Positions 1 through 13,442 of a stretch of DNA of 64,000 bases are shown here, piece after piece. The stretch's first letter is position 1. The number at the start of each line of letters is the position of its first letter. The stretch covers positions 61,527,894 through 61,591,893 of the forward strand of contig OY997639.1 in the NCBI GenBank assembly GCA_963921795.1, written 5' to 3'. Source of the DNA: Nannobrachium achirus. Lineage: Eukaryota > Chordata > Actinopteri > Myctophiformes > Myctophidae. The notes below the pieces were generated by a model. The model was not told the DNA's origin. It was given only the letters and a program-made list of their open reading frames with translations, and did not search any database. Position numbers and translations under genes: made by a program.

Positions 1-1185
1 GGTATGTGAGAAGAAGAAGGGAAAAAATAACTAGAAATGGCAATATGTATTTAGTGTTATAAAACATTGACAGACTTGGTGTGAACCTGCTCATTTGTAA
101 ATTGTTAAACCAAATTGCATCAATATTTTGATTAGTGCAACCAGGGCAGGAATTTCATGGAGGCCATGGCTGCCGTTGCCCCTCAGTTTGGCCTTGTGCC
201 CCTCCAAAAAATGGCATGACCTGAGGCCACAGTGGCCTTAATGCCCCAGCTGACTGTACCACTTTCTCCTCTGCATCTTTCTTGTCAATATATAGACAGT
301 AGACACCAGTGTCTCTTTGTCATGTAGAGACCAGTGCCTTTGGTTGAGATTCTGAAATCTTAACTCCCGAGTCCCCATCTTTAAACCAATCCAGTGACTT
401 TGATTGGTGCATGGCTAAGCATGGATCAGATTGTAAATAACATAATTTATCTATTTCACTGCAGATTAGGTTATCAGCCCTAACCCTTAAATTCAACAAA
501 TTATTTCAATTGTGTTTTATTTGATAGCCTTCCTGCCCTGGCATTTGGCCTTTCTGGACTTTTGATGTAAATTTTTCTAAGAAAAATGCTGTAGTCAAGG
601 GGAAGAGGGTACTCAGCTTCAGAAATCAGCATAAGGGGGTACTGCAGCCAAAAAGGTTTTGAGAACCACTGAGTTAGGGTGTCGTCAATCCTTATATTGA
701 CAGACATGCCACAGTCAATGTGACTGACATCCACATATAGGCTAACGGCACTTCAGAATAGATCCAATTCCCTGAACAACTAGCCTGCTATTGGTGCGGA
801 GGCTGAGTGTTTCCTGACTGAAGTGCAATGTCTCTCCATGCTGCTAATACCTCCATGTATCACTGAGTGAATTTGCTGTATAGATGCCATCTAAACAAAC
901 GCCTCGTGGTTGTTTTCAAGTGATATGTTGGTTTGTTTGCTTTTCAAAAAACCCACGGGGGGTTTTCTCTGTCATCTGTGGAAATTAGTCATTTCATTAC
1001 CGCTGTTAATTGTGTGAATAAACGAGAACGTGAGGTACACAAACAAGCATGCATATCCCTGCGGCACCAGGTCATATTCAGCCATGTTCTCCTTCTGTCT
1101 CCGCTCGTCTGTCTGTTTCTCTAGCTTTCTCTTGCCTAATTCATGCTCCGTCGTACAAAGGTGTCCCTCACCAACAATTGCCGGT
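1..1185. other. intergenic, no gene seen
   Basis: Mixed, AT-leaning unique sequence. The short open frames here show no recognisable domain, and there is no long repeat. Nothing in it supports an exon. Confidence 0.6.
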
Positions 1186-1189
1186 CTAG

Positions 1190-1330
1190 AACAGGGGTCT
1201 TCAACAGGGGGTCCGGGACCCCTAGGGGGTTACTACAGGGGGTCCTCCAAATCTTTGTGTAATAGAAACTTTTTTCTCCTTTTTTATATTAACCACTTGA
1301 ATCCTAGTGTCCATATTCTGAGAATTTTAG
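1190..1330. mobile_element. hAT-like non-autonomous element, fragment
   Basis: It begins CAGGGGTCTTCAACAGGGGG and runs into a proline/glycine-free, GGACCC-rich stretch. This is the terminal style of non-autonomous hAT elements in teleosts, and related starts occur at 9526 and 48754. No matching right end or target duplication was found, so it is treated as a remnant. It leads directly into the foldback hairpin at 1331. Confidence 0.5.
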
Positions 1331-1450
1331 CCAAAAATAGCAGATCTACAAGCTCACAATGCCTGAAAACGTTGAAGACCCCGCTGGAGTAGAAGCTCAG
1401 AAAACGTTGCATCGCTCGCATTGTGAGCTTGTAGATCGTCCATTCTTGGC
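1331..1450. repeat. foldback hairpin family, copy 1
   Basis: The left arm reads AATAGCAGATCTACAAGCTC then ACAATGC. The right arm is its complement, GCATTGTGAGCTTGTAGATC, followed by a diverged end. The two arms are separated by about 45 bp of other sequence, so this copy is longer than most. It belongs to the dispersed family whose best copy is at 48062-48146. Confidence 0.75.
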
Positions 1451-1928
1451 ACGCGACACCGGTGTACAGCAAAGTATGAATCAGGTTTCTGTCTTTCTCT
1501 CTCTCGCTCTCTCTCTGTGTGTCACACTGGCCTCGGGGCCATATACAGCCAGTAGCAGCAGCTGTGTTTACCTGGTCTCCAACCCCCCAGTAACCTCGCT
1601 CTACAAGAGACATTAACCTCATTACAAAGAACCCTCTCTCTCCCCCCCACACACACACACACACACATACAGATAGTCACATACCTAGAAAGATGCCTGT
1701 GCAGATACATGCATGTGTGCAAGTCCCCACGAACACAAAGACACACACACACTTACTGTATACAGATGTGCACGCATGCAGACACTCATCAACACACACG
1801 TGTTGGTTTTGCGTACTTTTTGGGTGACAACATTGCAGTGACCGTAACCTCATGAAACTTGAGTCAAATCTAATTGGGGACACTAATTGTGTTGCCAATT
1901 TGACATGCCGACCCCAATCAAATGGTGT

Positions 1929-2122
<194 letters not shown>

Positions 2123-2129
2123 TGCTGTC

Positions 2130-3040
2130 ATTGCGACCGTAAGGTCGCAGTTTAGTATGAAAACCTCCACCGGCCGTCCGTCCGTCACACACGTCACACC
2201 TTTGCCCTGCTCAATGTATACGTGTAACGCCTGATAGGTGATGTGTCACTGTGACATCACAGATACTGAGGTGATGTGTCACTGTGACATCACAGGTGAG
2301 ATCGCAGTGATGTCAGATACTCAGAGCAGGGATCTCCATATTTAGGCATAAACAGGTGACATCACAGTGATGTCAGATACTCAGAGCAGGTATCTCCATA
2401 TATGGGCATAAAATGGATTCTGTTAGGGATCTCCATACTGTATATGGGCATAAAAGGGATTAGTGATGTCAGATACTCAGAGCAGGGATCTCCATATATG
2501 GGCATAAAAGGGATTAGTGATGTCAGATACTCAGAGCAGGGATCTCCATATATGGGCATAAAAGGGATTCAGATGGAGATTCAACTTCAATGAGTAACAA
2601 TGGCAAACTGTCAACTGCCCGTATGTCTTGATAATTGGTAAAACAAACTTTTGGCCTATTTGTGGCTTATCATCACATCCAACCATCTTAAGATACTCAG
2701 CTAGTGGGGAATGCTCTCTTCCCTGGTGAGAATTGCCCCTTTATATAGGGCTTGTTTGTGTATTGTATGACATCACGCCACATCATCAGCTGTGGACTCT
2801 GTGATGTCATCGTATCTCCATATATGGCCATCTCCGTATATGGAGATATAAGTCGTCCATGCCCAGGTATGGGCTGGTGAGGTCAGACTTTGTGTGATGG
2901 GTAGGTTATCTCCATATATGGAGATTCAACATTCCAGGTGTAACTATGGCTGCCCGTATGACGTGAGAGGTGGAGGCTGTGATATTTGTGGAGATAAGCG
3001 ACCAACGGTCGCTTATCTCCCGATTAGGGAGTCTTACTGG
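2130..3040 (+). mobile_element. Helitron-like element, copy A
   Basis: The 5' end carries a hairpin (TGCGACC, GTAA loop, GGTCGCA at 2132-2149). The body has TGACATCA/TGATGTCA-rich repeats and several units containing CCATATATGG. The 3' end has a perfect 14-bp hairpin at 2990-3020, then a CTCCC-GATTA-GGGAG stem-loop, TCTTA, and CTGG at 3037-3040, followed by T. A stem-loop shortly before a CTRR end followed by T is the hallmark of Helitron 3' ends. No Rep/helicase is present, so it would be non-autonomous. Copy B starts immediately afterwards. Assignment to Helitron or Helentron is inference. Confidence 0.55.
2990..3020. repeat. perfect 14-bp hairpin near 3' end of copy A
   Basis: The arms GGAGATAAGCGACC and GGTCGCTTATCTCC are exact complements around an AAC loop. 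An identical hairpin sits at 4259-4289 in copy B. Confidence 0.9.
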
Positions 3041-3212
3041 TCTTAGTTGCGACCGTCAGGGAGCAGTTTACTATGAAAACCTCCACCGGCTGTCCGTCCG
3101 TCACACGTCACACGTCACACCTTTGCCCAGTATGACATCACACCACATGTGTACACAAACCTTTGTGTACGTTGCTGTGGCAACAGTCTGTTGTTGCTGG
3201 TCTGTTAGTGTA

Positions 3213-3340
3213 CGTTAGCAACCACCTTAGCAACCATGGTTTTACCCTAGCAACCAACTGTTTACCCTAGCAACCAACTGTTTACCATAGCAACCATGTT
3301 TTTTTACCCTAGCAACCAACTGTTTACCATAGCAACCAGA
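3213..3340 (+). repeat. GCAACC minisatellite
   Basis: About six degenerate units of the type TAGCAACCAACTGTTTACCC in tandem. The same array occurs in reverse complement at 36378-36515, inside the minus-strand element copy D, so it travels with the element family. Confidence 0.85.
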
Positions 3341-3353
3341 TACGCAGAGCAGG

Positions 3354-3871
3354 GATCTCCATATATGGGCATAAACAGGTGACATCACACTGATGTCAGA
3401 TACTCAGAGCAGGGATTTCTCCATAATATATGGGCATAAAAGGGATTCTGTTAGGGATCTCCATATACAGTATGGGCATAAAAGGGATTCTGTTAGGGAT
3501 CTCCATATATGGGCATACAAGGGATTCTGTTAGGGATCTCCATATATGGGCACAAAAGGGATTCTGTTAGGGATCTCCATATATGGGCATAAAAGGGATT
3601 CTGTTAGGGATCTCCATATATGGGCATAAAAGGGATTCTGTTAGGGATCTCCATATATGGGCATAAAAGGGATTCTGTTAGGGATCTCCATATATGGGCA
3701 TAAAAGGGATTCTGTTAGCTGTTAGTGATCTCCATATATGGGCATAAAAGGGATGCTGTTAGGGATCTCCATATATGGGCATAAAAGGGATTCTGTTAGG
3801 GATCTCCATATATGGGCATGAAAGGGATTCTGTTAGGGATCTCCATATATGGGCATAAAAGGGATTGTATC
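3354..3871 (+). repeat. 37-bp tandem repeat with CArG boxes
   Basis: A unit built around GATCTCCATATATGGGCAT, AAAAGGGATTCTGTTAGG repeats with a regular 37-bp spacing (for example 3540, 3577, 3614). About fourteen units are present, the first few degenerate. Eleven carry an intact CCATATATGG, which is a perfect CArG (SRF-type) consensus. There are no spacers of differing sequence. Looser copies of the unit lie at 2330-2570, 29020-29060 and across 45360-47160. Confidence 0.92.
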
Positions 3872-4258
3872 CCAGATGATGCCCTGTTAGGAGATCCACA
3901 CTAACAGAATCCATATATGGTCCTACCGACAGCTGCTATAAGCCAACCCTGGCGATAAGGTCTGAGTCGAAGAAATGCTTCTTTCCTGGCAAGAATTGCC
4001 CCTTTATACTGTAGGGCTCGTTTGTGTATTGTATGACATCACGCCACATCATCGGCTGAGGACTGTGTGATGTCATCATATCTCCATATATGGAGACATA
4101 AGTTGCTCATGCCCAAATATGGGCTGGTGAGGTCAGACTTAGTGTGATGCGTAGGTTATCTCCATATATGGAGATTCAACTTCAATGAGTAACCATGGCA
4201 AACTGTCAACTGCCCGTATGTCTTGATAATTGGTAAAACAAACTTTTGGCCTATTTGT

Positions 4259-4289
4259 GGAGATAAGCGACCAACGGTCGCTTATCTCC
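4259..4289. repeat. perfect 14-bp hairpin near 3' end of copy B
   Basis: Identical in sequence to 2990-3020: GGAGATAAGCGACC, AAC, GGTCGCTTATCTCC. It is followed by the same CTCCC-GATTA-GGGAG stem-loop. Confidence 0.9.
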
Positions 4290-4630
4290 CGATTAGGGAG
4301 TCTTACTGGTTTAAGTCCTCTGGAGGAAGTAATGTACTGTAATGGGCTCCATGTTGCTTCCATCCATCCCACTGTGCAAACACAGCTGATATCATCAGTC
4401 CAGAAAACACAAGCCTGGACCAATCTCTCTCCTCCTCTCCTCACTCTCCTTCTTCCAAAAAGCGCAAGAGAGAAAGTCGAGTATTTCCTTCCTCCGACTT
4501 TCTCACCACCATGAACACACCAATGCACATGACACGTCCGTCTCTCGCTCTCTCTCTCTCTCGCACACACTCACTCTCTCTCTGTCTCTCTCTCCCCCCC
4601 ACAGAGTTCCTCATACAAACTGACAGAAAA

Positions 4631-4686
4631 GAAACTACATGGAAACAGGTGGAGGTAAGAAACTACATGGAAACAGGTGGAGGTAA
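4631..4686. repeat. exact 28-bp tandem duplication
   Basis: The unit GAAACTACATGGAAACAGGT, GGAGGTAA occurs twice back to back with no difference (4631-4658 and 4659-4686). It lies just before a GT tract, which suggests a recent slippage event. Confidence 0.95.
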
Positions 4687-4712
4687 GACCGAAGTGCGTG
4701 TGCGAGTGTGTA

Positions 4713-4820
<108 letters not shown>

Positions 4821-4914
4821 AGAACATACAGAACTGAGAGAATAGAAGATGTAGGCTGGGGGGAGTAAAGGAAAGACATGCTGGAAGAGAAGATGAGTAG
4901 GAGGGAAGCAGTGG

Positions 4915-4918
<4 letters not shown>

Positions 4919-4983
<65 letters not shown>
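4919..4983. repeat. (GA)n microsatellite, 65 bp
   Basis: An uninterrupted purine-only GA tract. Confidence 0.98.
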
Positions 4984-4987
<4 letters not shown>

Positions 4988-5042
4988 GAAAGTGAACTCA
5001 ATATAAGTAGAGAAAAAATACCGGTAGCCGAAAGAATATTTC

Positions 5043-7876
<2,834 letters not shown>

Positions 7877-7935
7877 TGTTGGCATTTAGCAGACATTTTT
7901 TATCCAGAGCGACAGAGTACAAGATGAGAGTCAGT
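7877..7935 (+). mobile_element. SINE-like fragment (teleost)
   Basis: GGCATTTAGCAGACATTTTT, TATCCAGAGCGAC matches the well-known teleost repeat core ATTTAGCAGACGCTTTTATC, CAAAGCGACTTACA with several changes. Only this core is recognisable, so it is a degraded fragment. Confidence 0.6.
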
Positions 7936-8127
7936 GGCATGAAGCCTAGTAACAAATGACAGGGTAAATTGGTCATGTACTGTAAATAGACGGCAAAGAA
8001 AAACAATTAAGTGCTAAAAAGGTTACTAGGATACTTGGCACACTGCTGCCTGTTTACTGTATAAATGTGACTACAGTAGCGTTTGGCTGCCTGTGTAGTT
8101 AATGTGCACCTGTGCCTGAATACTTGT

Positions 8128-8131
<4 letters not shown>

Positions 8132-8180
<49 letters not shown>
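8132..8180. repeat. (GT)n microsatellite, 49 bp
   Basis: An uninterrupted GT tract. Confidence 0.97.
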
Positions 8181-8183
<3 letters not shown>

Positions 8184-8349
8184 ACATATTTCTGCCTGCA
8201 TATGCAGCAAGTATGGAAAGGGAGAGCATGCCAACTGCCAGAGACTGTGTGTGTGTGTGCTCTTGAAGGCCTACTGTAAGCGTGCATGTGTGCACATGCG
8301 CTGACAGTCGACTGTCTTTGTAGTAAGGCACTCGCTTGCCTGCCTCGCC

Positions 8350-8442
8350 TGCGCGCGCGCGCGCGTGCGTGCGTGCGTGCGTGTGTGTGTGTCCGTGTCC
8401 GTGTGTGTCCGTGTGTGTCCGTGTCCGTGTGTGTGTGTGTGT
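8350..8442. repeat. compound GC / TGCG / TGTCCG repeat
   Basis: A GCGC run passes into TGCG units, then GT, then an irregular TGTGTGTCCG array. It is alternating purine-pyrimidine almost throughout, so it is a candidate Z-DNA former. Confidence 0.9.
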
Positions 8443-8649
8443 CCTCACAAGTCATTATTGGGGGTTTAGTGTGTGCTCACCAGTCAGTCAGAGTAGTGAG
8501 CTTAAGGGCTCATAGCAGCTCCCTAAGGAGACACTAAATACCAGCAGCCCCTTTAAATCCATCCATGACCACTTTAAATATGCAGCGCGCGCAACACTCC
8601 ATTTTTAATAAGGGCTCCGAGCGAGACAGGCAGGCAGAGACGGGGGCTT

Positions 8650-8840
8650 GGGGGGCAATGGGGGCTGTATCGGGGGGGGGGGGGGGGGGGGGTGTAGGAA
8701 AAGAGGAGGAAATAGGGAGAGGATTGAGGAAATGGGAGAGAGAGCAATGGATGGAGATGAGAGAGGGGGAGAGAAAGGGAGAAAGGAAGGTGAGACAGAG
8801 AGTGAGAAAGAGGGAGAGGACGGACTGGTAACCAGGGAGC
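8650..8840. repeat. poly-G run and purine-rich stretch
   Basis: A G-run at about 8672-8692 is followed by GGAGA-type purine sequence to about 8840. The long open frames across it on both strands are low-complexity and not genes. Confidence 0.85.
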
Positions 8841-9129
8841 AGGAAGGAGAGGCAGAGAGAGCGTCTGTTGCATGGATTTCTTGGCAGTTTGGCATCAGCT
8901 CCTGGAAAAGCCACAGATGTGTCAGAGCCAGTTAGGCACGGCAGAGGAGACGCAACACACACACGCACACGCACACGCACGCACGCACACACTTTCAAGC
9001 GGCACACACAGAAATGCATGGAGACACACTTGCATACACATTTACACACACACACACACACAGACATACTGTAGACATTTTAACGCTCCAAATTGCTCAT
9101 AAATATAGACTTCCCAAGCAAGCCTGCTA

Positions 9130-9131
<2 letters not shown>

Positions 9132-9163
<32 letters not shown>
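9132..9163. repeat. (GT)n microsatellite
   Basis: A GT tract of 32 bp in a wider region rich in CA and GT runs (8950-9220). Confidence 0.95.
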
Positions 9164-9166
<3 letters not shown>

Positions 9167-9525
9167 CATGTGTGTGCGCGCATGTGTGTGCGGCTGTGCG
9201 CGCGAGTGTGTACTGTACAAACAGCACCTGTGTGAAAGATCAAGTGAGAGGTGGGAGATGACGGCAGGACTTTCGCTGCATTTCTGAGGGGAAACCAGGC
9301 AATCCAGTGTGAAGGCAGAGACAGAAATAGCTACTATTACACACACCTAGATGGGCAGCCAGCTTCCTCCATAATCCCGGGTTTAACGTAGCTTATAGGA
9401 AGCTGTCTGCTGGGCTCAGGCTCCACACAGCCCACCTGCACCACGTCTGGATTGGCACGCAGCCCAGCCTCGCTGGCAGCTGGAAACCTTGTATGTCCAA
9501 GACCGTTCCTTTTTAACATTATTTG

Positions 9526-9640
9526 AGGAAGGGGTCTTCAATGTTTTCAGGCCAAGGACCCCTTAGTTGAGAGATGCAGGGACCCCCACTACATATTGTA
9601 TAAAATTGTGTTGCAGACTTTCATATATTGACTTTTTTAC
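9526..9640. mobile_element. hAT-like element, left-end fragment
   Basis: GGGGTCTTCAATGTTTTCAG, GCCAAGGACCCCTTAG parallels 48754-48800 almost base for base (GTCTTCAACGTTTTCAGGTC). The right end is missing or interrupted by the fragment at 9638. Confidence 0.6.
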
Positions 9641-9714
9641 CGATAACCGATAATATCCAACTCTTAATTTCCGATACCGATATTAACCGATACCGATATA
9701 TGCTAATATAATGT
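9638..9714. mobile_element. CCGATA-rich transposon fragment
   Basis: Repeated ACCGATAACCGATA and CCGATACCGATAT motifs are a known style of teleost hAT-type terminal sequence. It lies between two other hAT-like fragments, and no ends can be placed. Confidence 0.45.
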
Positions 9715-9718
9715 CTAG

Positions 9719-9901
9719 CAGTGATTCTCAACCATTTGAATTTCAAGGACTCCCGGTTTGAAATGCATTACGCTACTGACCCCCTTTAATAGCATTTATA
9801 TATCGCTGGGACCCCAATTTATATTATAAAATCATATTAAGAGTGTACAAGTGGAATGGCTCCATTTGGTTCCCTTTGTACACTAAAAGTTACAGACCTG
9901 T
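9719..9901. mobile_element. hAT-like element, left-end fragment
   Basis: It starts CAGTGATTCTCAACCATTTG, the same terminal motif as the complete elements at 11896 and 26646. It shares the internal CCATTTG...GTACACT...GTTACAGAC block seen at 23695-23755 and 27470-27510. No right end was located, and it runs into hairpin copy 2. Confidence 0.6.
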
Positions 9902-9970
9902 ATCTACTATACACGCTCACAACACGTCGCATTGCGACGCGTTGGTAGACAGTAGACCGGCTATTTCCAC
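9902..9970. repeat. foldback hairpin family, diverged copy 2
   Basis: CACGCTCACAACACGTCGCA faces TGCGACGCGTTGG around its centre, and it ends with GACCGGCTATTT. The outer arms are diverged from the family core. Confidence 0.5.
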
Positions 9971-10846
9971 TACTTTTGTGTGACACACTTGTATGGTATA
10001 GTAGGGGATTCATTTACAAAAGAACTTTAACATTTTAAACATGGAGATACATGGATTCTGCCTGACAACCACGACATGGAGTTCTGCCTGATCATGTAAT
10101 ATCCACCATTCGGTGGATGCCATCAGCCAAGTGTTTAACGAGTGAGAGTTAAATTACCAGTCTGGCCTTGGTGGTGCCTTGCATGTAAAATATCTTAGTC
10201 ACACAGCCATTGTTCTTGTGAAGCACTTTTGTACTGAAGGGGGTGAAGTCTTTAAAGATCACCATTTCAATTTGGCCACTGGAGACAGAGACCACCACCG
10301 CAGTAGTAGAAATGCCCACAAGCAGCCGGTTTGTCAATGTGCGGACGATAAACACCAGCCGTGCGGCTTGCCGTTTTCCACAATAGTTAATTTGTGTGCA
10401 TGGCTTAGTTCACAAACTGCACACATATTGACTTACTATCGGCAGATAAAGATTAGACTGGGAGTTCACGCTGTTACATTATACTGTGTTTTGTTTGTAA
10501 GCAGCTTGCAACTGTTTAAAAGAGCATCTGGACCAGTTACTGTAGAAATGAATTGTCTTTCATATTGTTTTATCCCCATCTTCTATGGACTTCTTTCCAT
10601 CAAGTCACCAGACTTTCCAACTTGGAGGAAAACCTGGTATTCGTTCTAAACTGGCCCGTATGATCCGGTCTAGGCATGGCCTAAACCGGAAAGAAAAAAA
10701 TCACACCCGTGTGAACTGAGCGGTGGAGGCTGTGCTCCGCTGGGTGAGTGGAGCAGCCCCGCAGGGGTTGAGGTATATTGGTAAAATATATGCATTGCAA
10801 GGTTGCTCAACAGTGGCACTTGAAGTTACTGTAGGTCACCCAGGCA

Positions 10847-10849
<3 letters not shown>
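9971..10849. other. intergenic, no gene seen
   Basis: Mixed sequence with no clear repeat. An open frame of about 155 codons at 10179-10649 (+) has no recognisable domain, and I do not call it. Confidence 0.5.

Positions 10850-10919
<70 letters not shown>
10850..10919. repeat. (GT)n microsatellite, 70 bp
   Basis: An uninterrupted GT tract that directly abuts the CCTGGCCTGCTCAACAGCGC repeat, the same partner as the CA tract at 37179. Confidence 0.98.
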
Positions 10920-10920
<1 letters not shown>

Positions 10921-11110
10921 TGAGTGTGCCTGGCCTGCTCAACAGCGCCCCTCCCTTAACGTGTGTGAGGTCAGTTTAGGTATTGCAATGATACACATCC
11001 ACACCACCCACCCACCATCCACACGGCCACAAACTGACATACCCATTCAGAGGAGCGGCTCACCACCGCTCAAAAACCCATCTGGTTCCATTTCGCTGGT
11101 TTCCGACCGC
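10920..11110 (+). repeat. dispersed repeat with CAGCGCCCCTCC core, copy 1
   Basis: GTGTGCCTGGCCTGCTCAAC, AGCGCCCCTCCCTTAACGTG recurs at 21882-22040 (+) and, reversed, at 37020-37178. The part at 11040-11075, with GAGCGGCTCACCACCGCTC, also resembles 36995-37015. Its class is not recognised. Confidence 0.7.
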
Positions 11111-11369
11111 CTGACGACAACATGACAACATGAATCCGTAATAAAACGAATCAATGTGTTTATTCTCGCTAGTTGCGCTACGTGGTTAGAATAAAAGATG
11201 AACATACCGAACTAATATTATATCAAAAGAAACAAAACAAATATACCAATTTAAACACATTTTTTACCCACCTGATGACTACAACATGACGTTATTTCCG
11301 CTCCCGAAATGGTATGTGCCATGGACCACCCACTGAGCTGGACAGCAAGTACACCTCCTCATTCTGCAC

Positions 11370-11560
11370 TACCCATTAATGTATGTTTTCTAATAATAAT
11401 ACAAATCTGCAAAGTAACTAGTAGTTTTTAAATAATTATAGTGGCGTAAAAAGTACAATATTTGCCTCAGAGATGTATAGTAGTAGAAGTAAAAATACCT
11501 CAACGCTGTACTTAAGTACATTACTTGAGTAAACGTACTTAGTTACTTTACAGCACAGCT
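11370..11560. mobile_element. hAT-like terminal fragment (AGTACTTAAGTA type)
   Basis: GTGGCGTAAAAAGTACAATA and GTACTTAAGTACATTACTTG, with AGTAAACGTACTTAGTTACT, is a terminal sequence widely seen in non-autonomous hAT elements of teleosts. Only this end is recognisable. Confidence 0.6.
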
Positions 11561-11887
11561 CACTGGCAGGGTTACAGGACCTCCACACTGACGACACAGC
11601 TACAGGAGGATGACATGATGAGGATTGACTGACCTTAACTGAGCAAGAAATTGGATTTTAAATCATTAGGATCAAAGTCAGGTTCAAAGAACAAGAACAA
11701 TAAGCTCCTCGTAGATTTCAATCGACAGGCAACCTCTAGCTTGCCCGATTAGCTTGTGTGGGTGCACTGCATGCTAGTTATTATCTCTCCATCTACTGTA
11801 TGTCTCCGTCGCTCCCTCTCCAGTGTAAACTGTATGTGTGTACAATGCGCAGTAAAAGCCTGAGTGTTAGTTTAAGAAAAGTTAAAC

Positions 11888-12321
11888 CAATAGAACAGTG
11901 GTTCTCAAACGTGGGGTCGGGACCCCAAGTGGGGTCCCTAAATTATTTTGTGGGGTCCCCAGATGATTAGCTTAATGTCATTTTTTTCCTCACTCAACGG
12001 TAAACGAACCAACACACAGTATAAGTGTATACAGGGTATCTGCACATTTCTAAAGTGACAATTTAAGGACTTTCAAGACCGTTTTAATACCAAACTGACC
12101 AAACTGTCAAATATTAAGTAAGCAAGAGGCAAACATTGTGAAAATAGCCGATCTAGTGAGTATGTAGATCTGCTATTTTCACAATATTTATCTGTGGAAC
12201 CGAGTCACATTAAATGTAATACCTACAATTTCAAGTGCTTGTCAGGGTGGGGGTCCCCAGTTCAAATATGTTTATTTCGGGGGTCACGGCCTAAAAAGGT
12301 TTGAGAACTCGTGCAATAGAA
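11888..12321. mobile_element. complete non-autonomous hAT element with target duplication
   Basis: The element (11896-12313, 418 bp) begins CAGTGGTTCTCAAAC and ends GTTTGAGAACTCGTG, which are imperfect terminal inverted repeats. It is flanked by a perfect 8-bp duplication, CAATAGAA (11888-11895 and 12314-12321), the size expected for hAT. It has no transposase frame. Foldback hairpin copy 3 lies inside it at 12135. Confidence 0.9.
12135..12185. repeat. foldback hairpin family, short copy 3
   Basis: The arms ATTGTGAAAATAGCCGATCT and AGATCTGCTATTTTCACAAT pair at 19 of 20 positions around 11 bp. It lacks the usual CAAGCTC inner arm, so it is an internally shortened form. Confidence 0.85.
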
Positions 12322-13359
12322 CATTGTATTGGGTTCGATGAAGCTAGAACAGTGCATAGCAGGCCCTCCTAGCTTCATTTCATGTTTGTTTTACAGAGAG
12401 TGTTGTGACTCACCGACACCTGTGTGCAAACACTTAGTAACAGTTGAACAGCTCCTGTGTGGAAAAGCTACTCAGTCAACAGGAATGATGTCATTGGCAG
12501 GCTAATGCACCAGTGATCTGGCTAAACACCATTTCCTGCTCGACACAAACACAGTGACACGGGCACTGTGTTTGTGCACACACAAGGGCACTGGCGTGTA
12601 TGCATGAACGTGGCCACGCACATCCCACACACACAGAGACACACCTGTTGATGCCGGCTCTGGCTCATTGTCTTTGTGCTGCAGGTGACAGGTGTGTCAC
12701 AACAGTGCCACAGGAACCTGCTGGTGACCCCAACCTGACTGAAAAGACTGACTATGTGACCCGGTGACACTGTCTGGTGGACTGGTTGGTCCACTGTCTG
12801 GCTGGCTCACTGACCGAGAACACATTTATCTCCTCGGTCACAGGTTGCATCACTGGCTGTGTGGTTTCAACACATGTGAGTAAAGTCAAACGCAGTAACA
12901 GATGGGCGCGTCATGCTGGCTACACACTCATGCACATAGACACACTGGCAGACACACATGCACGCGCACACACACACACCAACTAAAATTAAAGAAGAGC
13001 ACAATCAGAGACATACAGTAAATGAATAAACATGCACGCGCACAGTCATTCTCTTTTCTTATATTACGTTCTCTTATATTATTATGCTGCAGGTACTGTA
13101 CATATGTGCACGTCTACAGTAGATCAAAACACACATCCAACACAAGCACGCATGCACCCAACACCACCCACCGCACAGAGAAAGGAGAATTCTTGTTTCA
13201 TGTCTACCCACCCCCCCCCCCCCCACCCACCCCCACACACACTTCTAAACTCTCTGTAGCATCTTTAGATGAGACGGCAGGTTGTCTTATTACCCAGAAC
13301 ACCATGTCCCAGACACAACCGGTCCCCAGGTCTCCAACCTGTTTGACTGCCGGTGGGGG

Positions 13360-13362
<3 letters not shown>
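12322..13362. other. intergenic, no gene seen
   Basis: Mixed sequence with scattered CA runs and a C-tract at about 13210-13224. No exon-like frame was seen. Confidence 0.5.

Positions 13363-13438
<76 letters not shown>
13363..13438. repeat. (GT)n microsatellite, 76 bp
   Basis: An uninterrupted GT tract preceded by a G-run (GGTGGGGGGACG). Confidence 0.98.

Positions 13439-13442
<4 letters not shown>

Larger units (their letters stand above)
3041..4309 (+). mobile_element. Helitron-like element, copy B (head-to-tail with A)
   Basis: It starts right after the CTGG of copy A with a decayed 5' hairpin (TTGCGACCGTCAGGGAGCAG), then the same CCTCCACCGG...GTCCGTCCG block found in copy A. Inside are the GCAACC minisatellite (3213-3340), the 37-bp CArG repeat (3354-3871) and a block at 3973-4092 that matches 2710-2825 of copy A. 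It ends with the same hairpin, stem-loop and TCTTACTGG (CTGG at 4306-4309), again followed by T. The order of parts is the same as in copy A, so the two units form a direct tandem pair. Confidence 0.55.

Noticed and set aside
3354..3871. CRISPR array
   Set aside because: The 37-bp units are contiguous with no variable spacers, and the genome is eukaryotic. It is a minisatellite.
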